Source: DASUBV01 sp036510065 (GTDB taxonomy: Bacteria; Actinomycetota; Actinomycetes; Streptosporangiales; Streptosporangiaceae). Taken from it: a DNA stretch of 64,000 nucleotides. Below are positions 18,641 through 31,359 of this stretch, one piece after another. Under the pieces are notes generated by a model. It saw only the letters and a program-made list of their open reading frames with translations, was not told where the DNA came from and ran no database searches. Within the stretch, counting starts at the first letter, position 1, and every line of letters begins with the position of its first letter. Both the position numbers and the translations under genes were made by a program. The stretch spans positions 124,001 to 188,000 of the forward strand of contig DATCEO010000166.1 of NCBI GenBank assembly GCA_036510065.1, in the 5' to 3' direction.

Positions 18641-19759
18641 GTGACTATTCCCGTGCTCCGCTGGGTGAGTCCGCCGGCTGGCCCCGCGATCGAGCTGCTG
18701 GATCAGACCAGGCTCCCGATGCAGGAGGCGGTCGTCACCTGCACCGATGTCCCCGCCCTGGTGGATGCGATCAGCCGGCTGGCCGTGCGGGGGGCGCCGC
18801 TGCTGGGCCTGGCCGGCGCCTACGGAGTGGCCCTGGCGGCGGCGCGCGGCGATGACGTGCGCGCGGCGGTGGCGGCGATCTCCCGGGCCAGGCCGACCGC
18901 GGTGAACCTGGCCTGGGGTGTCGGCCGGGCGCTGGCCGCCTACGAGCGTGCACTGCCGCCCGCTGGCCGCGAGCCTGGTTCCGACGCCTGCGGCATGACC
19001 GGTACCGAGCCGGGGCAGCCAGCGGCCCGGGCCGCTCTCGCGGAGGCCCGGGCGATCGCCACGGCGGACGCTTCGGCCAGCGCGGCCATGGCCGCCCACG
19101 GGCTCGAGCTGGTGCCGCCTGGCGCCCGGATCCTGACCCACTGCAACACCGGCCGGCTCGTCTCGGCCGGGGACGGCACGGCGTTCGCGGTGATCCTGGC
19201 CGCGCACCGGGCGGGGCGGCTCGCCCAGCTATGGGTCGACGAGACCAGGCCGCTGCTGCAGGGATCCCGCCTGACGGCCTATGAGGCCAGGCGGGCCGGG
19301 ATCCCGCACGCCGTGCTGGCCGACGGCGCGGCGGCCTCGCTGATGGCGGCCGGCCAGGTTGACCTGGTGCTAACTGGTGCTGACCGCATTGCGGCGGACG
19401 GCAGCGTGGCCAATAAGGTGGGCACCTACGGGCTCGCCGTACTGGCCCGCCATCATCAGGTGCCGTTTGTCGTGGTGGCGCCGGAGTCGACCGTGGACGC
19501 CGGTACACCGGACGGCGCCGCGATCCCGGTCGAGCAGCGGCCGGCGCAGGAGGTGGTCACGCTGGGTGGCCGGCAGGTCGCGCCCGACGGCACTGAGGCC
19601 TACAACCCGGCCTTCGACGTGACCCCGCCTTCCCTGATAACTGCCATCGTGACAGAACTTGGGGTCATTCAGCCGGTCACTGCAGGTAATCTGCGAGTCC
19701 CAGGCGCGGGACCAGGAAGATTTGCTGGCCCCCGAGCCGCCACCAACGTGGAACGATGA
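18641..19759 (+). CDS. mtnA: S-methyl-5-thioribose-1-phosphate isomerase
   Basis: The enzyme converts methylthioribose-1-phosphate to methylthioribulose-1-phosphate in methionine salvage. The 372-residue product has family signatures AISRLAVRGAPLLGLAGAYG, ILTHCNTGRL (catalytic Cys), WVDETRPLLQGSRLTAYE, LTGADRIAADGSVANKVGTYGLAVLA (catalytic Asp) and FDVTPPSLITAIVTE. A short Gly/Pro insert lies near residues 105-130. GTG 18641 gives the usual N-terminus (VLRWV). The stop overlaps the mtrA ATG, so mtrA may be co-transcribed. The other salvage genes are not in the window. Confidence 0.93.
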   Translation: MTIPVLRWVSPPAGPAIELLDQTRLPMQEAVVTCTDVPALVDAISRLAVRGAPLLGLAGAYGVALAAARGDDVRAAVAAISRARPTAVNLAWGVGRALAAYERALPPAGREPGSDACGMTGTEPGQPAARAALAEARAIATADASASAAMAAHGLELVPPGARILTHCNTGRLVSAGDGTAFAVILAAHRAGRLAQLWVDETRPLLQGSRLTAYEARRAGIPHAVLADGAAASLMAAGQVDLVLTGADRIAADGSVANKVGTYGLAVLARHHQVPFVVVAPESTVDAGTPDGAAIPVEQRPAQEVVTLGGRQVAPDGTEAYNPAFDVTPPSLITAIVTELGVIQPVTAGNLRVPGAGPGRFAGPRAATNVER

Positions 19760-20442
19760 GGAATATGAAGGGTCGCGTGCTGGTCGTCGACGATGATGCA
19801 GCCCTCGCCGAGATGCTGGGAATCGTCCTGCGGGGCGAAGGATTCGAGCCTAGCTTCGTCGCTGACGGAGACAAGGCGATGGAGGTCTTCCGCGACTTCA
19901 AGCCAGACCTGGTGCTGCTGGACCTGATGCTGCCGGGGATGGACGGCATCGATGTCTGCCGTCAGATCCGCGCGGAATCCGGGGTGCCGATCGTCATGCT
20001 CACGGCCAAGAGCGACACCGTGGACGTCGTACTCGGCCTGGAATCCGGGGCCGACGATTACATCGTGAAGCCGTTTCAGTCGAAGGTGCTGATCGCGCGG
20101 GTACGGGCCAGGCTGCGCCGGACCGACGACCCGGCGCCGGAGATGCTGTCGATCGGGGATGTGACCATCGACGTGGCCGGCCATGCGGTGAAGCGGGCGG
20201 GCGATCCGCTCAGCCTGACGCCGCTGGAATTCGACCTGCTGGTCGCGCTGGCCCGCAAGCCGCGCCAGGTGTTCACCCGCGAGGTCCTGCTCGAGCAGGT
20301 CTGGGGATACCGGCACGCCGCGGACACCCGGCTGGTGAATGTCCACGTCCAGCGGCTTCGGGCCAAGATCGAGAAGGACCCGGAGCGGCCGGAGATCGTC
20401 GTGACGGTTCGCGGCGTGGGCTACAAGGCGGGACCGGGCTGA
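19756..20442 (+). CDS. mtrA: two-component response regulator MtrA
   Basis: This OmpR-family regulator is 228 residues long. The receiver domain has the acidic pocket VVDDD and phospho-acceptor Asp56 in LVLLDLMLPGMDG. The winged-helix DNA-binding domain follows from about residue 130 (SLTPLEFDLLVALARKPRQV ... GYRHAADTRLVNVHVQRLRAKIE), nearly identical in pattern to mycobacterial MtrA. That protein controls cell-wall, division and replication genes and, in streptomycetes, development. Start ATG 19756 overlaps the mtnA stop (ATGA); ATG 19765 is an alternative. mtrB and lpqB follow. Confidence 0.96.
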   Translation: MRNMKGRVLVVDDDAALAEMLGIVLRGEGFEPSFVADGDKAMEVFRDFKPDLVLLDLMLPGMDGIDVCRQIRAESGVPIVMLTAKSDTVDVVLGLESGADDYIVKPFQSKVLIARVRARLRRTDDPAPEMLSIGDVTIDVAGHAVKRAGDPLSLTPLEFDLLVALARKPRQVFTREVLLEQVWGYRHAADTRLVNVHVQRLRAKIEKDPERPEIVVTVRGVGYKAGPG

Positions 20443-20500
20443 AATCCGGAGGGCGGGTACGGACTCGCCCGGCCGGCAAGTCGTCCAGCGGAGAAAGGCC

Positions 20501-22399
20501 ATGAAGGGGGCAGCCGTAGGCGGGCAGGCAGCCGGGTGGCGTCAGTCACCGGCGGCCCGGCAGGCGCTTGCCCAGGCCCGGCGGCTCATCAGGCTGGCCT
20601 TCCGGGTCCGCCGCCGGGCGCGCCGGGCCGTGGTCAGGGTCAGCGACCGGTGGCGCCGGTCGCTTCAGCTGCGCGTGATCACCGCGACGTTCGTGGTATC
20701 CGGCGTGGTGGTGACGGTCCTGGGCTTCGTGCTGATGCAGCAGATCGCGCAGAACATCGTCGCCAGCAAGGAGAAGTCGGCGGCCAACGTCACCTCCGTG
20801 GGGCTCGGCGTCGCGCAGAACTGGGCAGGCGTCCGGTCCCTGCCGAACGCCTCGGCGGGGCAGATGATGTTCGCCATCGTGTCCAACCTGCAGTCCACCA
20901 GCAGCACGTCGGGGACCGACTACGCGGTCCTCGTGACGCTGCCGCCCAAGTACCAGGGGGCGCCGGTCTTCAGCGGCGGCGCCTCGGTCGGCTTCTCCGG
21001 ACGCGTGCCGTCGCCGCCCGCCGCGCTGGTCCAGCAGGTAGAGCGGGAGAAGCGCTCCCACTCCGGCGTGCTGCGGTTCGAGCCGCACAGCATGAGCGTC
21101 CTTAGTCAGCCGCAGACGCCCGGCCTGATCTACGGCGGCCCGTTCGGGAGCGTCTACCAGCTGTATTACTACTTCCCGCTGAGCGCCGAGCAGGGCAGCC
21201 TAGCCCAGGCGCAGCGGACCCTGCTGCTGGTCGGCATCGCCGTGGTGTTCCTGCTGGCCGCGATCGCCTGGCTGGTGACCAGGTGGGTGGTGATTCCGGT
21301 CCGGCTGGCCGCGCGCGGCGCGCTGCTGCTGTCGACCGGGAACCTGGACGAGCGCATGCAGGTCCGCGGCTCCGACGACCTGGCCGCCCTGGCGACGTCG
21401 TTTAACCAGATGGCGGCCAGCCTGCAGGAGAAGCTGCGCGAGCTGGAGGACTTGTCCCAGGTCCAGCGGCAGTTCGTCTCGGACGTCTCGCATGAGCTGC
21501 GGACGCCGCTGACGACGATCAGGATCGCGGCCGACGTCCTGTACGCGGCCCGGGAGGACTTCTCGGCCGCCCCCGGCCGGTCGGCCGAGCTGCTGCAGAG
21601 CCAGATCGAGCGGTTTGAGTCACTGCTGACCGACCTGCTGGAGATCAGCCGGTACGACGCCAACGCGGCCACGCTGGACGCCGAGCCCGTCGACGTCTGC
21701 GACGTCGCGCGGCAGTCGGCGGACGTGGCTCAGCAGCTCGCCGAGCGGCGCGGCACCAAGATCGAGTTCCGGCTGCCCGCCGAGCCCTGCATCGCCGAGG
21801 TCGACCGCCGCCGGGTCGAGCGCATCCTGCGCAACCTCCTGGTGAACGCGGTCGAGCACGGCGAGAACCGGGAGGCGGTGGTCACGGTGGCCGCCGATTC
21901 GGTGGCCGTCGCGGTGGCCGTGCGCGACTTCGGCGTCGGCCTCCGGGCCGGGGAGGAGCAGCTGGTCTTCGACAGGTTCTGGCGCGCCGACCCGGCCCGC
22001 GCCCGGACCACCGGCGGCACCGGCCTGGGCCTGTCGATCGCCCTGGAGGACGCGCTCCTGCACGGCGGCTGGCTCGAGGCCTGGGGCGAGCCCGGCCGGG
22101 GGTCGGTCTTCCGGCTTACCCTGCCGCGCATCGCGGGCGAGCCGCTGGCCGGGTCCCCGCTGCCGCTTGAGCCTGGACCGGCTGACGTGGACGCCGTAGC
22201 GGTCGAGCTGCCCGCGGAGCCGGCCTTCGCCAGCGACCCGGCCGGATCGCCGGGACCGGGCCAGCCGCCCGGATCCGCCGATCCGGCGGCTGCCGGCCAG
22301 GCCCCGGCGACGGCTAGCACGCAGGCTCCGGGCCGGGAGCGGGAGGCCGGGCAGGCGCCCGGCGCGAGCCGGGAAAGCGAGGTCCCCGCGCGTGGCTAG
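20501..22399 (+). CDS. mtrB: sensor histidine kinase MtrB
   Basis: The membrane sensor for MtrA, 632 residues. A first helix (about 55-80) and a second (about 238-262) flank an extracytoplasmic sensor region. HAMP follows, then the HisKA box FVSDVSHELRTPLTT with phospho-acceptor His331. The ATPase domain shows NLLVNAVEHGE (N box), DFGVGL and TGGTGLGLSIA (G boxes). The C-terminal ~90 residues are a Pro/Ala-rich tail. GGAGAAAGG precedes the ATG. The stop overlaps the lpqB GTG start. Confidence 0.96.
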   Translation: MKGAAVGGQAAGWRQSPAARQALAQARRLIRLAFRVRRRARRAVVRVSDRWRRSLQLRVITATFVVSGVVVTVLGFVLMQQIAQNIVASKEKSAANVTSVGLGVAQNWAGVRSLPNASAGQMMFAIVSNLQSTSSTSGTDYAVLVTLPPKYQGAPVFSGGASVGFSGRVPSPPAALVQQVEREKRSHSGVLRFEPHSMSVLSQPQTPGLIYGGPFGSVYQLYYYFPLSAEQGSLAQAQRTLLLVGIAVVFLLAAIAWLVTRWVVIPVRLAARGALLLSTGNLDERMQVRGSDDLAALATSFNQMAASLQEKLRELEDLSQVQRQFVSDVSHELRTPLTTIRIAADVLYAAREDFSAAPGRSAELLQSQIERFESLLTDLLEISRYDANAATLDAEPVDVCDVARQSADVAQQLAERRGTKIEFRLPAEPCIAEVDRRRVERILRNLLVNAVEHGENREAVVTVAADSVAVAVAVRDFGVGLRAGEEQLVFDRFWRADPARARTTGGTGLGLSIALEDALLHGGWLEAWGEPGRGSVFRLTLPRIAGEPLAGSPLPLEPGPADVDAVAVELPAEPAFASDPAGSPGPGQPPGSADPAAAGQAPATASTQAPGREREAGQAPGASRESEVPARG

Positions 22400-24191
22400 C
22401 TGGCGCCGGACTTCCCGGCTGGCCGGACTGGTGGCCGCGGTCGCCGCCCTGGCGGGCGGGTGCGCGACGGTCCCGACCGTCGGCCGGCCAGCGCGGGTGA
22501 CCGGCGCGGGCGGACAAGTGCAGCAGTTCGTGCAGCCCATCCCGCCGATACCCAACGCGAGCTGGCGTCCGAAGGCGATCGTGCAGGGCTTCCTGGCGGC
22601 CAGTGCCAGCGTGACCAACAATCACGCCGCCGCTCGCCGGTTCCTGGCCCCGCAGCTGCGCCGGAGCTTCGAGCCGAGCTGGGCCGTCACCGTCGTCGGC
22701 TCCCAGCTCAGCGCCGTGCAAAAACACCCAGGGCCCGGCAACCTGGAGGGCGAATCCGGCGACGTGCCCCAGGAGGCCTGGGTCACCCTGACCGGCCAGC
22801 AGCTGGCCACGATCAGCAACATCGGCCAGTACCTCGACAGCCCCGGCTCGCGCACCTACACCTTCAAGCTGGCCAGGATCAACAACCAGTGGTTCATCAC
22901 CGACCTGCCGCGCGCGTCGCTGCTGCTGACCCAGGCCGACTTCGAGGAGGTCTACCAGCCGCGCAATCTGTACTTCTGGGCCCCGTCGGGCCAGTCTCTC
23001 GTGCCCGAGCCGGTGTTCGCGCCCCAGCAGTACAACTATGCCGACGTGGCCACCAACCTGGTGAATGCGCTGCTGATGACCGATCAGGATGCGACGAGCT
23101 GGCTCGCGGCGGCCACGATGACCGCTTTTCCCGGCGGCACGACGCTGCTGGACGGGGTTTCCATCTCGGGGTCCAGCGCGGTGGTGAACCTCGGCGGCGC
23201 GGCGAGCGGCGCCAGCCCGCAGCAGAAGCGGCGCATGGCGGCCCAGCTGGTGACGACGCTGACCAGCACCTCCTACCAGCAGCCACCGATCGCCAGGTCG
23301 GTGGTGCTGGAGATCAACGGCCGGACCCAGTACATCGGCGGTAACCGGGACCAGGCACTCCCCAGCTACCCGGACCTGGCCTCCGGCTCCGGGGCGGGGC
23401 CGGCCCCGCTCTACTTCATCAACTCCGCCGGCGCGGTCAGCCTGCTGGCCCGCGGCGCGGTACACCAGGTCGCCGGCCCGGCTAACCGGGCCGGCCTGCA
23501 CTTCGCCACCATCGCGACCTCGCCGACGGGGACGCCGCAGCTGGCCGGCGCGGTGGCCACGGGATCGGGCTGCACGGTCTACTACGGCCCGATCGCTGGC
23601 ACGGGCTCGCTGGGCCATCGCACGCTGCCCGGCGGCCACTGCACCTCGCTGAGCTGGGACAGCGCGGGAGACATCTGGGTCGTGACCGGCCAGAAGACCT
23701 GGGTGTTGCTGGCCGGCAGCCGCCAGCCGATGGAGGTCAGCCTGCCGCCGCTCCCCGGTAACAATCCGGCCGCCTACCGGCTGCTCTCTCTGCGCATCGC
23801 CCCGGACGGGGTACGCGCGGCCATGCTGGTGCAAACCGCCGGGCGCGCGCATCAGGTGCAGGTGCTGCTGAGCGCCGTGACCCGCACCAGCAGCCAGGTC
23901 TTGCTCGGCGCGACGGCCGCGATCGGCGCCAGCCTCACCGGCCCGTCCGCGCTGAGCTGGTATGACCCCGATCACCTGGTCGTGCTCGCGGGGTCCCAGC
24001 TGTATGAGGTGCCGGCCAACGGCGGCGCCGCCGACCCGCTGGGACCCGTCCCGCCGGGCACGCAGTGGGTGACCGCCGCGGGACCGGGCCAGATCGCCAC
24101 CACCAGCCACGGCGAGATCCTGACGTCGTCGGGCCCCGACCAGATCCAGCAGCCCACCGCGCGGGGGACCGGCGCGGCGTATCCGGGCTGA
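22392..24191 (+). CDS. lpqB: lipoprotein LpqB
   Basis: LpqB is an extracytoplasmic lipoprotein that modulates MtrB signalling in mycobacteria. The 599-residue precursor has a charged start, a hydrophobic stretch and a lipobox ending in Cys24 (LAGGC). A GerMN-type domain follows (about residues 180-330, ARGLAMT-like region replaced by VATNLVNALLMTD ... SGSSAVVNLGG) and then a beta-propeller-like C-terminal half (LASGSGAGP onward). It overlaps mtrB by eight bases. Its position after mtrAB is the conserved actinobacterial order. In many relatives a comF-like gene comes next; here there is none. Confidence 0.94.
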   Translation: MASWRRTSRLAGLVAAVAALAGGCATVPTVGRPARVTGAGGQVQQFVQPIPPIPNASWRPKAIVQGFLAASASVTNNHAAARRFLAPQLRRSFEPSWAVTVVGSQLSAVQKHPGPGNLEGESGDVPQEAWVTLTGQQLATISNIGQYLDSPGSRTYTFKLARINNQWFITDLPRASLLLTQADFEEVYQPRNLYFWAPSGQSLVPEPVFAPQQYNYADVATNLVNALLMTDQDATSWLAAATMTAFPGGTTLLDGVSISGSSAVVNLGGAASGASPQQKRRMAAQLVTTLTSTSYQQPPIARSVVLEINGRTQYIGGNRDQALPSYPDLASGSGAGPAPLYFINSAGAVSLLARGAVHQVAGPANRAGLHFATIATSPTGTPQLAGAVATGSGCTVYYGPIAGTGSLGHRTLPGGHCTSLSWDSAGDIWVVTGQKTWVLLAGSRQPMEVSLPPLPGNNPAAYRLLSLRIAPDGVRAAMLVQTAGRAHQVQVLLSAVTRTSSQVLLGATAAIGASLTGPSALSWYDPDHLVVLAGSQLYEVPANGGAADPLGPVPPGTQWVTAAGPGQIATTSHGEILTSSGPDQIQQPTARGTGAAYPG

Positions 24192-24646
24192 CGGCGAGCT
24201 GTCCGTTATAGCTGGCAAAGGGCCTTATTGCGGGTCGGGGCTGACCCTGCGCGCCGGGTCCCTGCCGTCGCGTCAGGCAATCTGGAGAGATCTCTGCCCT
24301 CCCGCTCCTGACATCTACAGCTCACGGGGCTAGCGTCGTGTCATGGCACCCGCCTGGGTCCGTGGTTGCGCCGGGCCGGCTGTCCCGATAGCGGGACACC
24401 GGCCCCGGCAAGCCGATGCCAGCCGCAGGCGAAACGGCCCACGTAAGGCGACTTCTCGTCGACCGATCACGGTGCGGCTTAGAAGTAAGTCCTGCCCCAC
24501 CGGGGGATCCGACATCGCCCGGGTAGGGAGAAGGGGAGTAGTGGCACAGGCCGCGAAACCCTCAGCAGGCGGATGTGGGGTCGAAGACCAGGTCGGCCAG
24601 GCGGGTGCCGCTCACCGACTGACCGACCGGAAGGGGTTCCTATCTC
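24192..24646 (+). other. lpqB-hpf intergenic region
   Basis: 455 bases without a convincing gene. The left ~140 bases show no clear structure. The rest holds the hairpin-rich candidate RNA described separately and the hpf ribosome site (GGAAGGGG). A short GTG frame at 24541 overlaps hpf in another phase and is probably not coding. Confidence 0.5.
24360..24625 (+). ncRNA. candidate structured RNA upstream of hpf (raiA-motif-like position)
   Basis: A strong two-part hairpin is visible: GGGCCGG (24373-24379) pairs with CCGGCCC (24399-24405), and inside it GTCCCG (24382-24387) pairs with CGGGAC (24392-24397) around an ATAG tetraloop. Downstream are non-coding stretches with low codon character, such as CGAAACGGCCCACGTAAGGC and CTTAGAAGTAAG, then several G-rich runs up to the hpf ribosome site. 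The raiA motif, a large conserved RNA of Bacillota and Actinomycetota, is known to lie just upstream of raiA/hpf genes. Position and structure fit, but I could not test the sequence against the model. Confidence 0.5.
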
Positions 24647-25471
24647 ATGGACATCACTTTCAAAGGCCGGCACACCGACGTGCTGGACAGGTTCCGAACG
24701 CACGCGACGAGCAAGCTCGCCAAGGTGGAGAAGCTAGATCACAAGGCCATCGGTGTCGACGTAGAGGTGACGGCCGAGCGCAACCCGCGCCAGTCCGGGA
24801 CCAGGGAACGGGTCGAGCTGACGATTATTACCCGCGGCCCGGTGATCCGGGCCGAGGCTGCCGCTGAGGACCGGTACGCCGCGCTGGATCTCGCGCTGGC
24901 CAAGCTGGAGTCGCGGCTGCGGCGGGCCTGCGACCGGCGCAAGGACCGGCACGCGCCCCGGCTGATGGACCTGCCCGAGACGGCCGACCAGTCACCCGCG
25001 CGGGCGGACGCCGACCTGGCGGGCGTGACGGCGCTGTCCGCGGACGGATCGGTGACGGCCAGCCCGGCGGCTGCCGGCGGCCCGGTGCCGGTGAGCCGGC
25101 CTGCCGCGGAGGACGGCGCGATCGCCGCCGGCTCCGGCAGCGGGTCTGGCAACGGATCGGTCAACGGCGTGCCCGAGGAGAAGATCGTCGCGATCGAGAT
25201 GGAGGGCGACGGGCCGTGCGTGGTGCGGGAGAAGGTGCATGTCGCCTACCCGATGACCATCGATCAGGCCCTGTTCGAGATGGAACTGGTCGGTCACGAT
25301 TTCTTCCTGTTCACCGACACCACTGACGGCCTGCCGAGCGTGGTCTACCGGCGCCGGGGTTACCAGTACGGCGTGATTCGCCTGGTCGAGGAGACGGCGG
25401 CGCTCGCGGCGCCGGCGCCCGGGCTGGCGAACGGACGGTCGCGGCGGGCGGCTAATCTCGCTAGCGGCTAG
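24647..25471 (+). CDS. hpf: ribosome hibernation-promoting factor, long form
   Basis: Long-form HPF pairs ribosomes into inactive 100S dimers during stress or dormancy. The N-terminal ~105 residues are the S30AE domain (MDITFKGRHTDVLDRFRTHATSKLAKVEK ends and the Arg/Lys-rich RLRRACDRRKDRH helix). A Ser/Gly/Ala linker (about 115-175) follows, then the C-terminal dimerisation domain (FEMELVGHDFFLFTD ... VVYRRRGYQYGVIRL). At 274 residues it is a normal actinobacterial long form with a long linker. It starts at ATG 24647 behind GGAAGGGG, between the MtrAB and SecA genes. Confidence 0.94.
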   Translation: MDITFKGRHTDVLDRFRTHATSKLAKVEKLDHKAIGVDVEVTAERNPRQSGTRERVELTIITRGPVIRAEAAAEDRYAALDLALAKLESRLRRACDRRKDRHAPRLMDLPETADQSPARADADLAGVTALSADGSVTASPAAAGGPVPVSRPAAEDGAIAAGSGSGSGNGSVNGVPEEKIVAIEMEGDGPCVVREKVHVAYPMTIDQALFEMELVGHDFFLFTDTTDGLPSVVYRRRGYQYGVIRLVEETAALAAPAPGLANGRSRRAANLASG

Positions 25472-25599
25472 GTCAGCCGTGACCCGGCCCGGCGAGGGTC
25501 GGCTTGCCAGCCTGGCTCCTGTCGGCAAGAGTTTGAGCACTGCCAGCGCAGGCAGTTAACAGCGCAGGCTTCCGCCGTCCCCGTCAGGGAGGAATCAGC

Positions 25600-26445
25600 A
25601 TGGTCCGCAGCGCCGGGGCTAGCTCGCAGCCGGCTCAGCCCCCCGCCGGGTCCGGCGGGCCCGGCGACGCTGGCGGGCCGGGCGGGTTGGGCGGCGCCGG
25701 CGGAGCGGGTGGCGGGGACGGCGAGGGTGGCGGACCTGCGGGGATCCCGCGAGGACCCGATGGCCCGCGTCGCACCGAGCCGATCCGCACGATGATCGTG
25801 GACGATCACGCGCTGTTTCGGCGCGGGCTGGAGATGGTGCTGGACTCCGAGCCCGACATCGAGCTGGTCGGGCAGGCCGGCGACGGCGCGGAGGCCGTGC
25901 TGAAGGCGGGGGAGTCGCTGCCCGATGTCGTGCTGATGGACATCCGGATGCCGCGCAGCGGCGGCATCGAGGCCTGCCGGGCGCTGAAGGACGTGGTCCC
26001 GAGCGCGAAGATCGTGATCCTCACGATCAGCGATGAGGAAGCGGACCTCTTTGAGGCGATCCGGGCCGGCGCCAGCGGCTACCTGCTGAAGGACATCCCG
26101 CTGGACGAGGTAGCGGCCACCGTGCGCGCGGTTGACGGCGGCCAGTCGCTGATCAACCCGTCGATGGCCGGCAAGCTGCTGACGGAGTTCGCGGCGATCG
26201 CCCGCCGTGAGCGGAGCGAGCCGCCGCGGCAGCAGGTCCCGGCGCCTAAGCTGACCGACCGCGAGATGCAGGTCCTCAAGCTCATCGCCCGCGGGATGAA
26301 CAACCGCGATATCGCCAAGGAGCTGTTCATCTCCGAGAACACGGTCAAGAACCATGTTCGCAACATCCTGGAGAAGCTCCAGATTCACTCCCGGATGGAG
26401 GCCGTCATGGTGGCGGTCCGGGAGAAGCTGATCGAGTTCGGCTGA
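25600..26445 (+). CDS. NarL/LuxR-family orphan response regulator
   Basis: The receiver domain begins near residue 62 (TMIVDDHALFRRGLEMVL) with phospho-acceptor Asp114 in VVLMDIRMP. The LuxR-type HTH is at the C-terminus (LTDREMQVLKLIARGMNNRDIAKELFISENTVKNHV). The first ~60 residues are a Gly/Pro-rich extension. It is probably genuine, because AGGGAGGAATCAGC precedes ATG 25600 and an internal start at MIVDDH has no comparable site. No partner kinase is adjacent. An orphan regulator between hpf and secA is the conserved order in streptomycetes. Its targets are not known from this sequence. Confidence 0.9.
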   Translation: MVRSAGASSQPAQPPAGSGGPGDAGGPGGLGGAGGAGGGDGEGGGPAGIPRGPDGPRRTEPIRTMIVDDHALFRRGLEMVLDSEPDIELVGQAGDGAEAVLKAGESLPDVVLMDIRMPRSGGIEACRALKDVVPSAKIVILTISDEEADLFEAIRAGASGYLLKDIPLDEVAATVRAVDGGQSLINPSMAGKLLTEFAAIARRERSEPPRQQVPAPKLTDREMQVLKLIARGMNNRDIAKELFISENTVKNHVRNILEKLQIHSRMEAVMVAVREKLIEFG

Positions 26446-26462
26446 CCTGCGGCGCCGCCGAC

Positions 26463-26753
26463 TTAATACCAGTCCTCGAAGATGTCGGTCATCATGGCGA
26501 GCAGGCCGCCGATTGCCGCCAGGCCGGCGCCTACCCAGAACACCGGCCAGGTCGGCCCGAAGACGAGGGCCAGGCCGCCGACGACGAAGCCCGCGATGAT
26601 CAGGGAGACGGCCACCCAGGAGCTCGTCCGCCCGTGAAACGACGCGTGCGAGTGGCCGGGATCGGCGACAGCGCCAGGCTCAGGCTCGGCTGGGCTGGCC
26701 GACGCCGATTCGGAGCCGGCCAGCGAGCCGGACTGGGGCGCGCTGCCGCTCAC
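26463..26753 (-). CDS. small HGxxPAAW-motif membrane protein
   Basis: A 96-residue protein with a Ser/Ala/Glu-rich N-terminus, then HASFHGRTSSWVAV, which matches the HGxxPAAW-type motif of small actinobacterial membrane proteins. Two membrane helices follow (LIIAGFVVGGLALVFG and FWVGAGLAAIGGLLAMM). The end, DIFEDWY, is acidic. It starts at GTG 26753 and converges on the response regulator. The function of this family is unknown to me. Confidence 0.75.
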   Translation of the reverse strand: MSGSAPQSGSLAGSESASASPAEPEPGAVADPGHSHASFHGRTSSWVAVSLIIAGFVVGGLALVFGPTWPVFWVGAGLAAIGGLLAMMTDIFEDWY

Positions 26754-27040
26754 GATATCGGCCCTACCTTGTTCGCCATCCGACCTGCTCCTCTCGCACC
26801 TGCCGCCGAAGTACCTATCATTGTGGCTAGGACACGGCGCGGGTGCATAACCGGCCCCTCCGCTGTGCCTGAGCTCGCCGACTCGGCATAGCCCGCAGTC
26901 TCGCCTACCATGGCTGAGAGGACTGTGGTGCCGGTCCGGCGTAGCGCATCCAGCTAGCCCTGGCAGGGCGTCCCGCCAGTGTGGTTCGCCGCGCGGGCCC
27001 GGTCAGGGAGCCAGACGATCCGCGAGGAGCGCGACAGCAA

Positions 27041-30538
<3,498 letters not shown>

Positions 30539-30582
30539 CCGGTAACCGGGGCGGGCTGCGGCCGCCCCGGGCCTGCGCCCGG

Positions 30583-31233
30583 TCACGCGGCCTCGATAGC
30601 GGTGCAGAGCCAGTGCCGCTCGCAGCCCGGGCCGGGGTGCGCTGGCGCGGTGCGCTCCAGTCGTACCGCCATGGCCCGGATACGCGGTCCTATCCCGACA
30701 ATGACGGTCATCTCGACCACGTCACGGGCTGGCACGGACGTGATAACCCGGCGCACGCGGGGGCGCTGCTCAGCCTGCAGCAGCGGTCCGAGCTGCCTGA
30801 TCCGCCGGCGCGCCTGCTCGGTCGTCCACGGAGTCATCTGCCGCGACGATCGCGATCCGGCCAGCGTCTCAGCCAGCGCCTGGGCGAACCGGCCGGCCCA
30901 CTCACCTGCGCCCGTGGCGGTAACCGCAGGCCGGCCGCGACTGTCGGCGGGTGGCTGGCCGCCAGCTGCCGTTAGCTGGCCTGCGGCCTGATCGTCGTCA
31001 AAGGGGGGCGCCGACTCGGGCAGCGGGATCCGGTACACCGCGATGGCGTCGGGGAGCGGCCGCAGGCGGCTGGGCCGCCCCGGACAGGGCGCGTCGGGAT
31101 GCTGCGCCGGGAATGGCGGCAGGAGCGGCAGCAGGGCCGGGATGGCCGACAGTTCAGGCGCCTGGTCTGGTAACTCGGGCTGAGGGTTTCGCATGTCCCA
31201 GGTAATACCCCGCACCTGTGACATTTCGGCCAC
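30583..31233 (-). CDS. Rv3235-like hypothetical protein
   Basis: The product is up to 216 residues. The N-terminal half is Pro-rich. The C-terminal half (RFAQALAETLAGSRSSRQMTPW ... RIRQLGPLLQ ... RVRRVITSVPARDVVEMTVIVGIGPRIRAMAVRLE) matches the small actinobacterial Rv3235 family, which lies near secA in mycobacteria too. Candidate starts are GTG 31233, ATG 31222 and ATG 31194; none has a strong ribosome site, and I give the longest. It converges on secA. The function is unknown. Confidence 0.75.
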   Translation of the reverse strand: MAEMSQVRGITWDMRNPQPELPDQAPELSAIPALLPLLPPFPAQHPDAPCPGRPSRLRPLPDAIAVYRIPLPESAPPFDDDQAAGQLTAAGGQPPADSRGRPAVTATGAGEWAGRFAQALAETLAGSRSSRQMTPWTTEQARRRIRQLGPLLQAEQRPRVRRVITSVPARDVVEMTVIVGIGPRIRAMAVRLERTAPAHPGPGCERHWLCTAIEAA

Positions 31234-31359
31234 GCCGGATGGAGCATGGCCGGGCCGGTGACAGCAGCCAAGCCGGGCGGGCTCGGTCCCGAGCCGGAAT
31301 GCGGGAGCCGTCGCGCTGGTTCACCCCTACTGACAAATCCTCGAACGTTGGAGATCGCA

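Noticed and set aside
22314..24218. Minus-strand frame of ~630 codons opposite lpqB
   Set aside because: Composition typical of antisense frames in high-GC DNA; lpqB is well supported on the other strand.
24343..24867. Open frame of 174 codons before and across hpf
   Set aside because: It overlaps hpf in another phase, has an Arg/Gly-rich composition, and matches no ComF-type or other family by eye.
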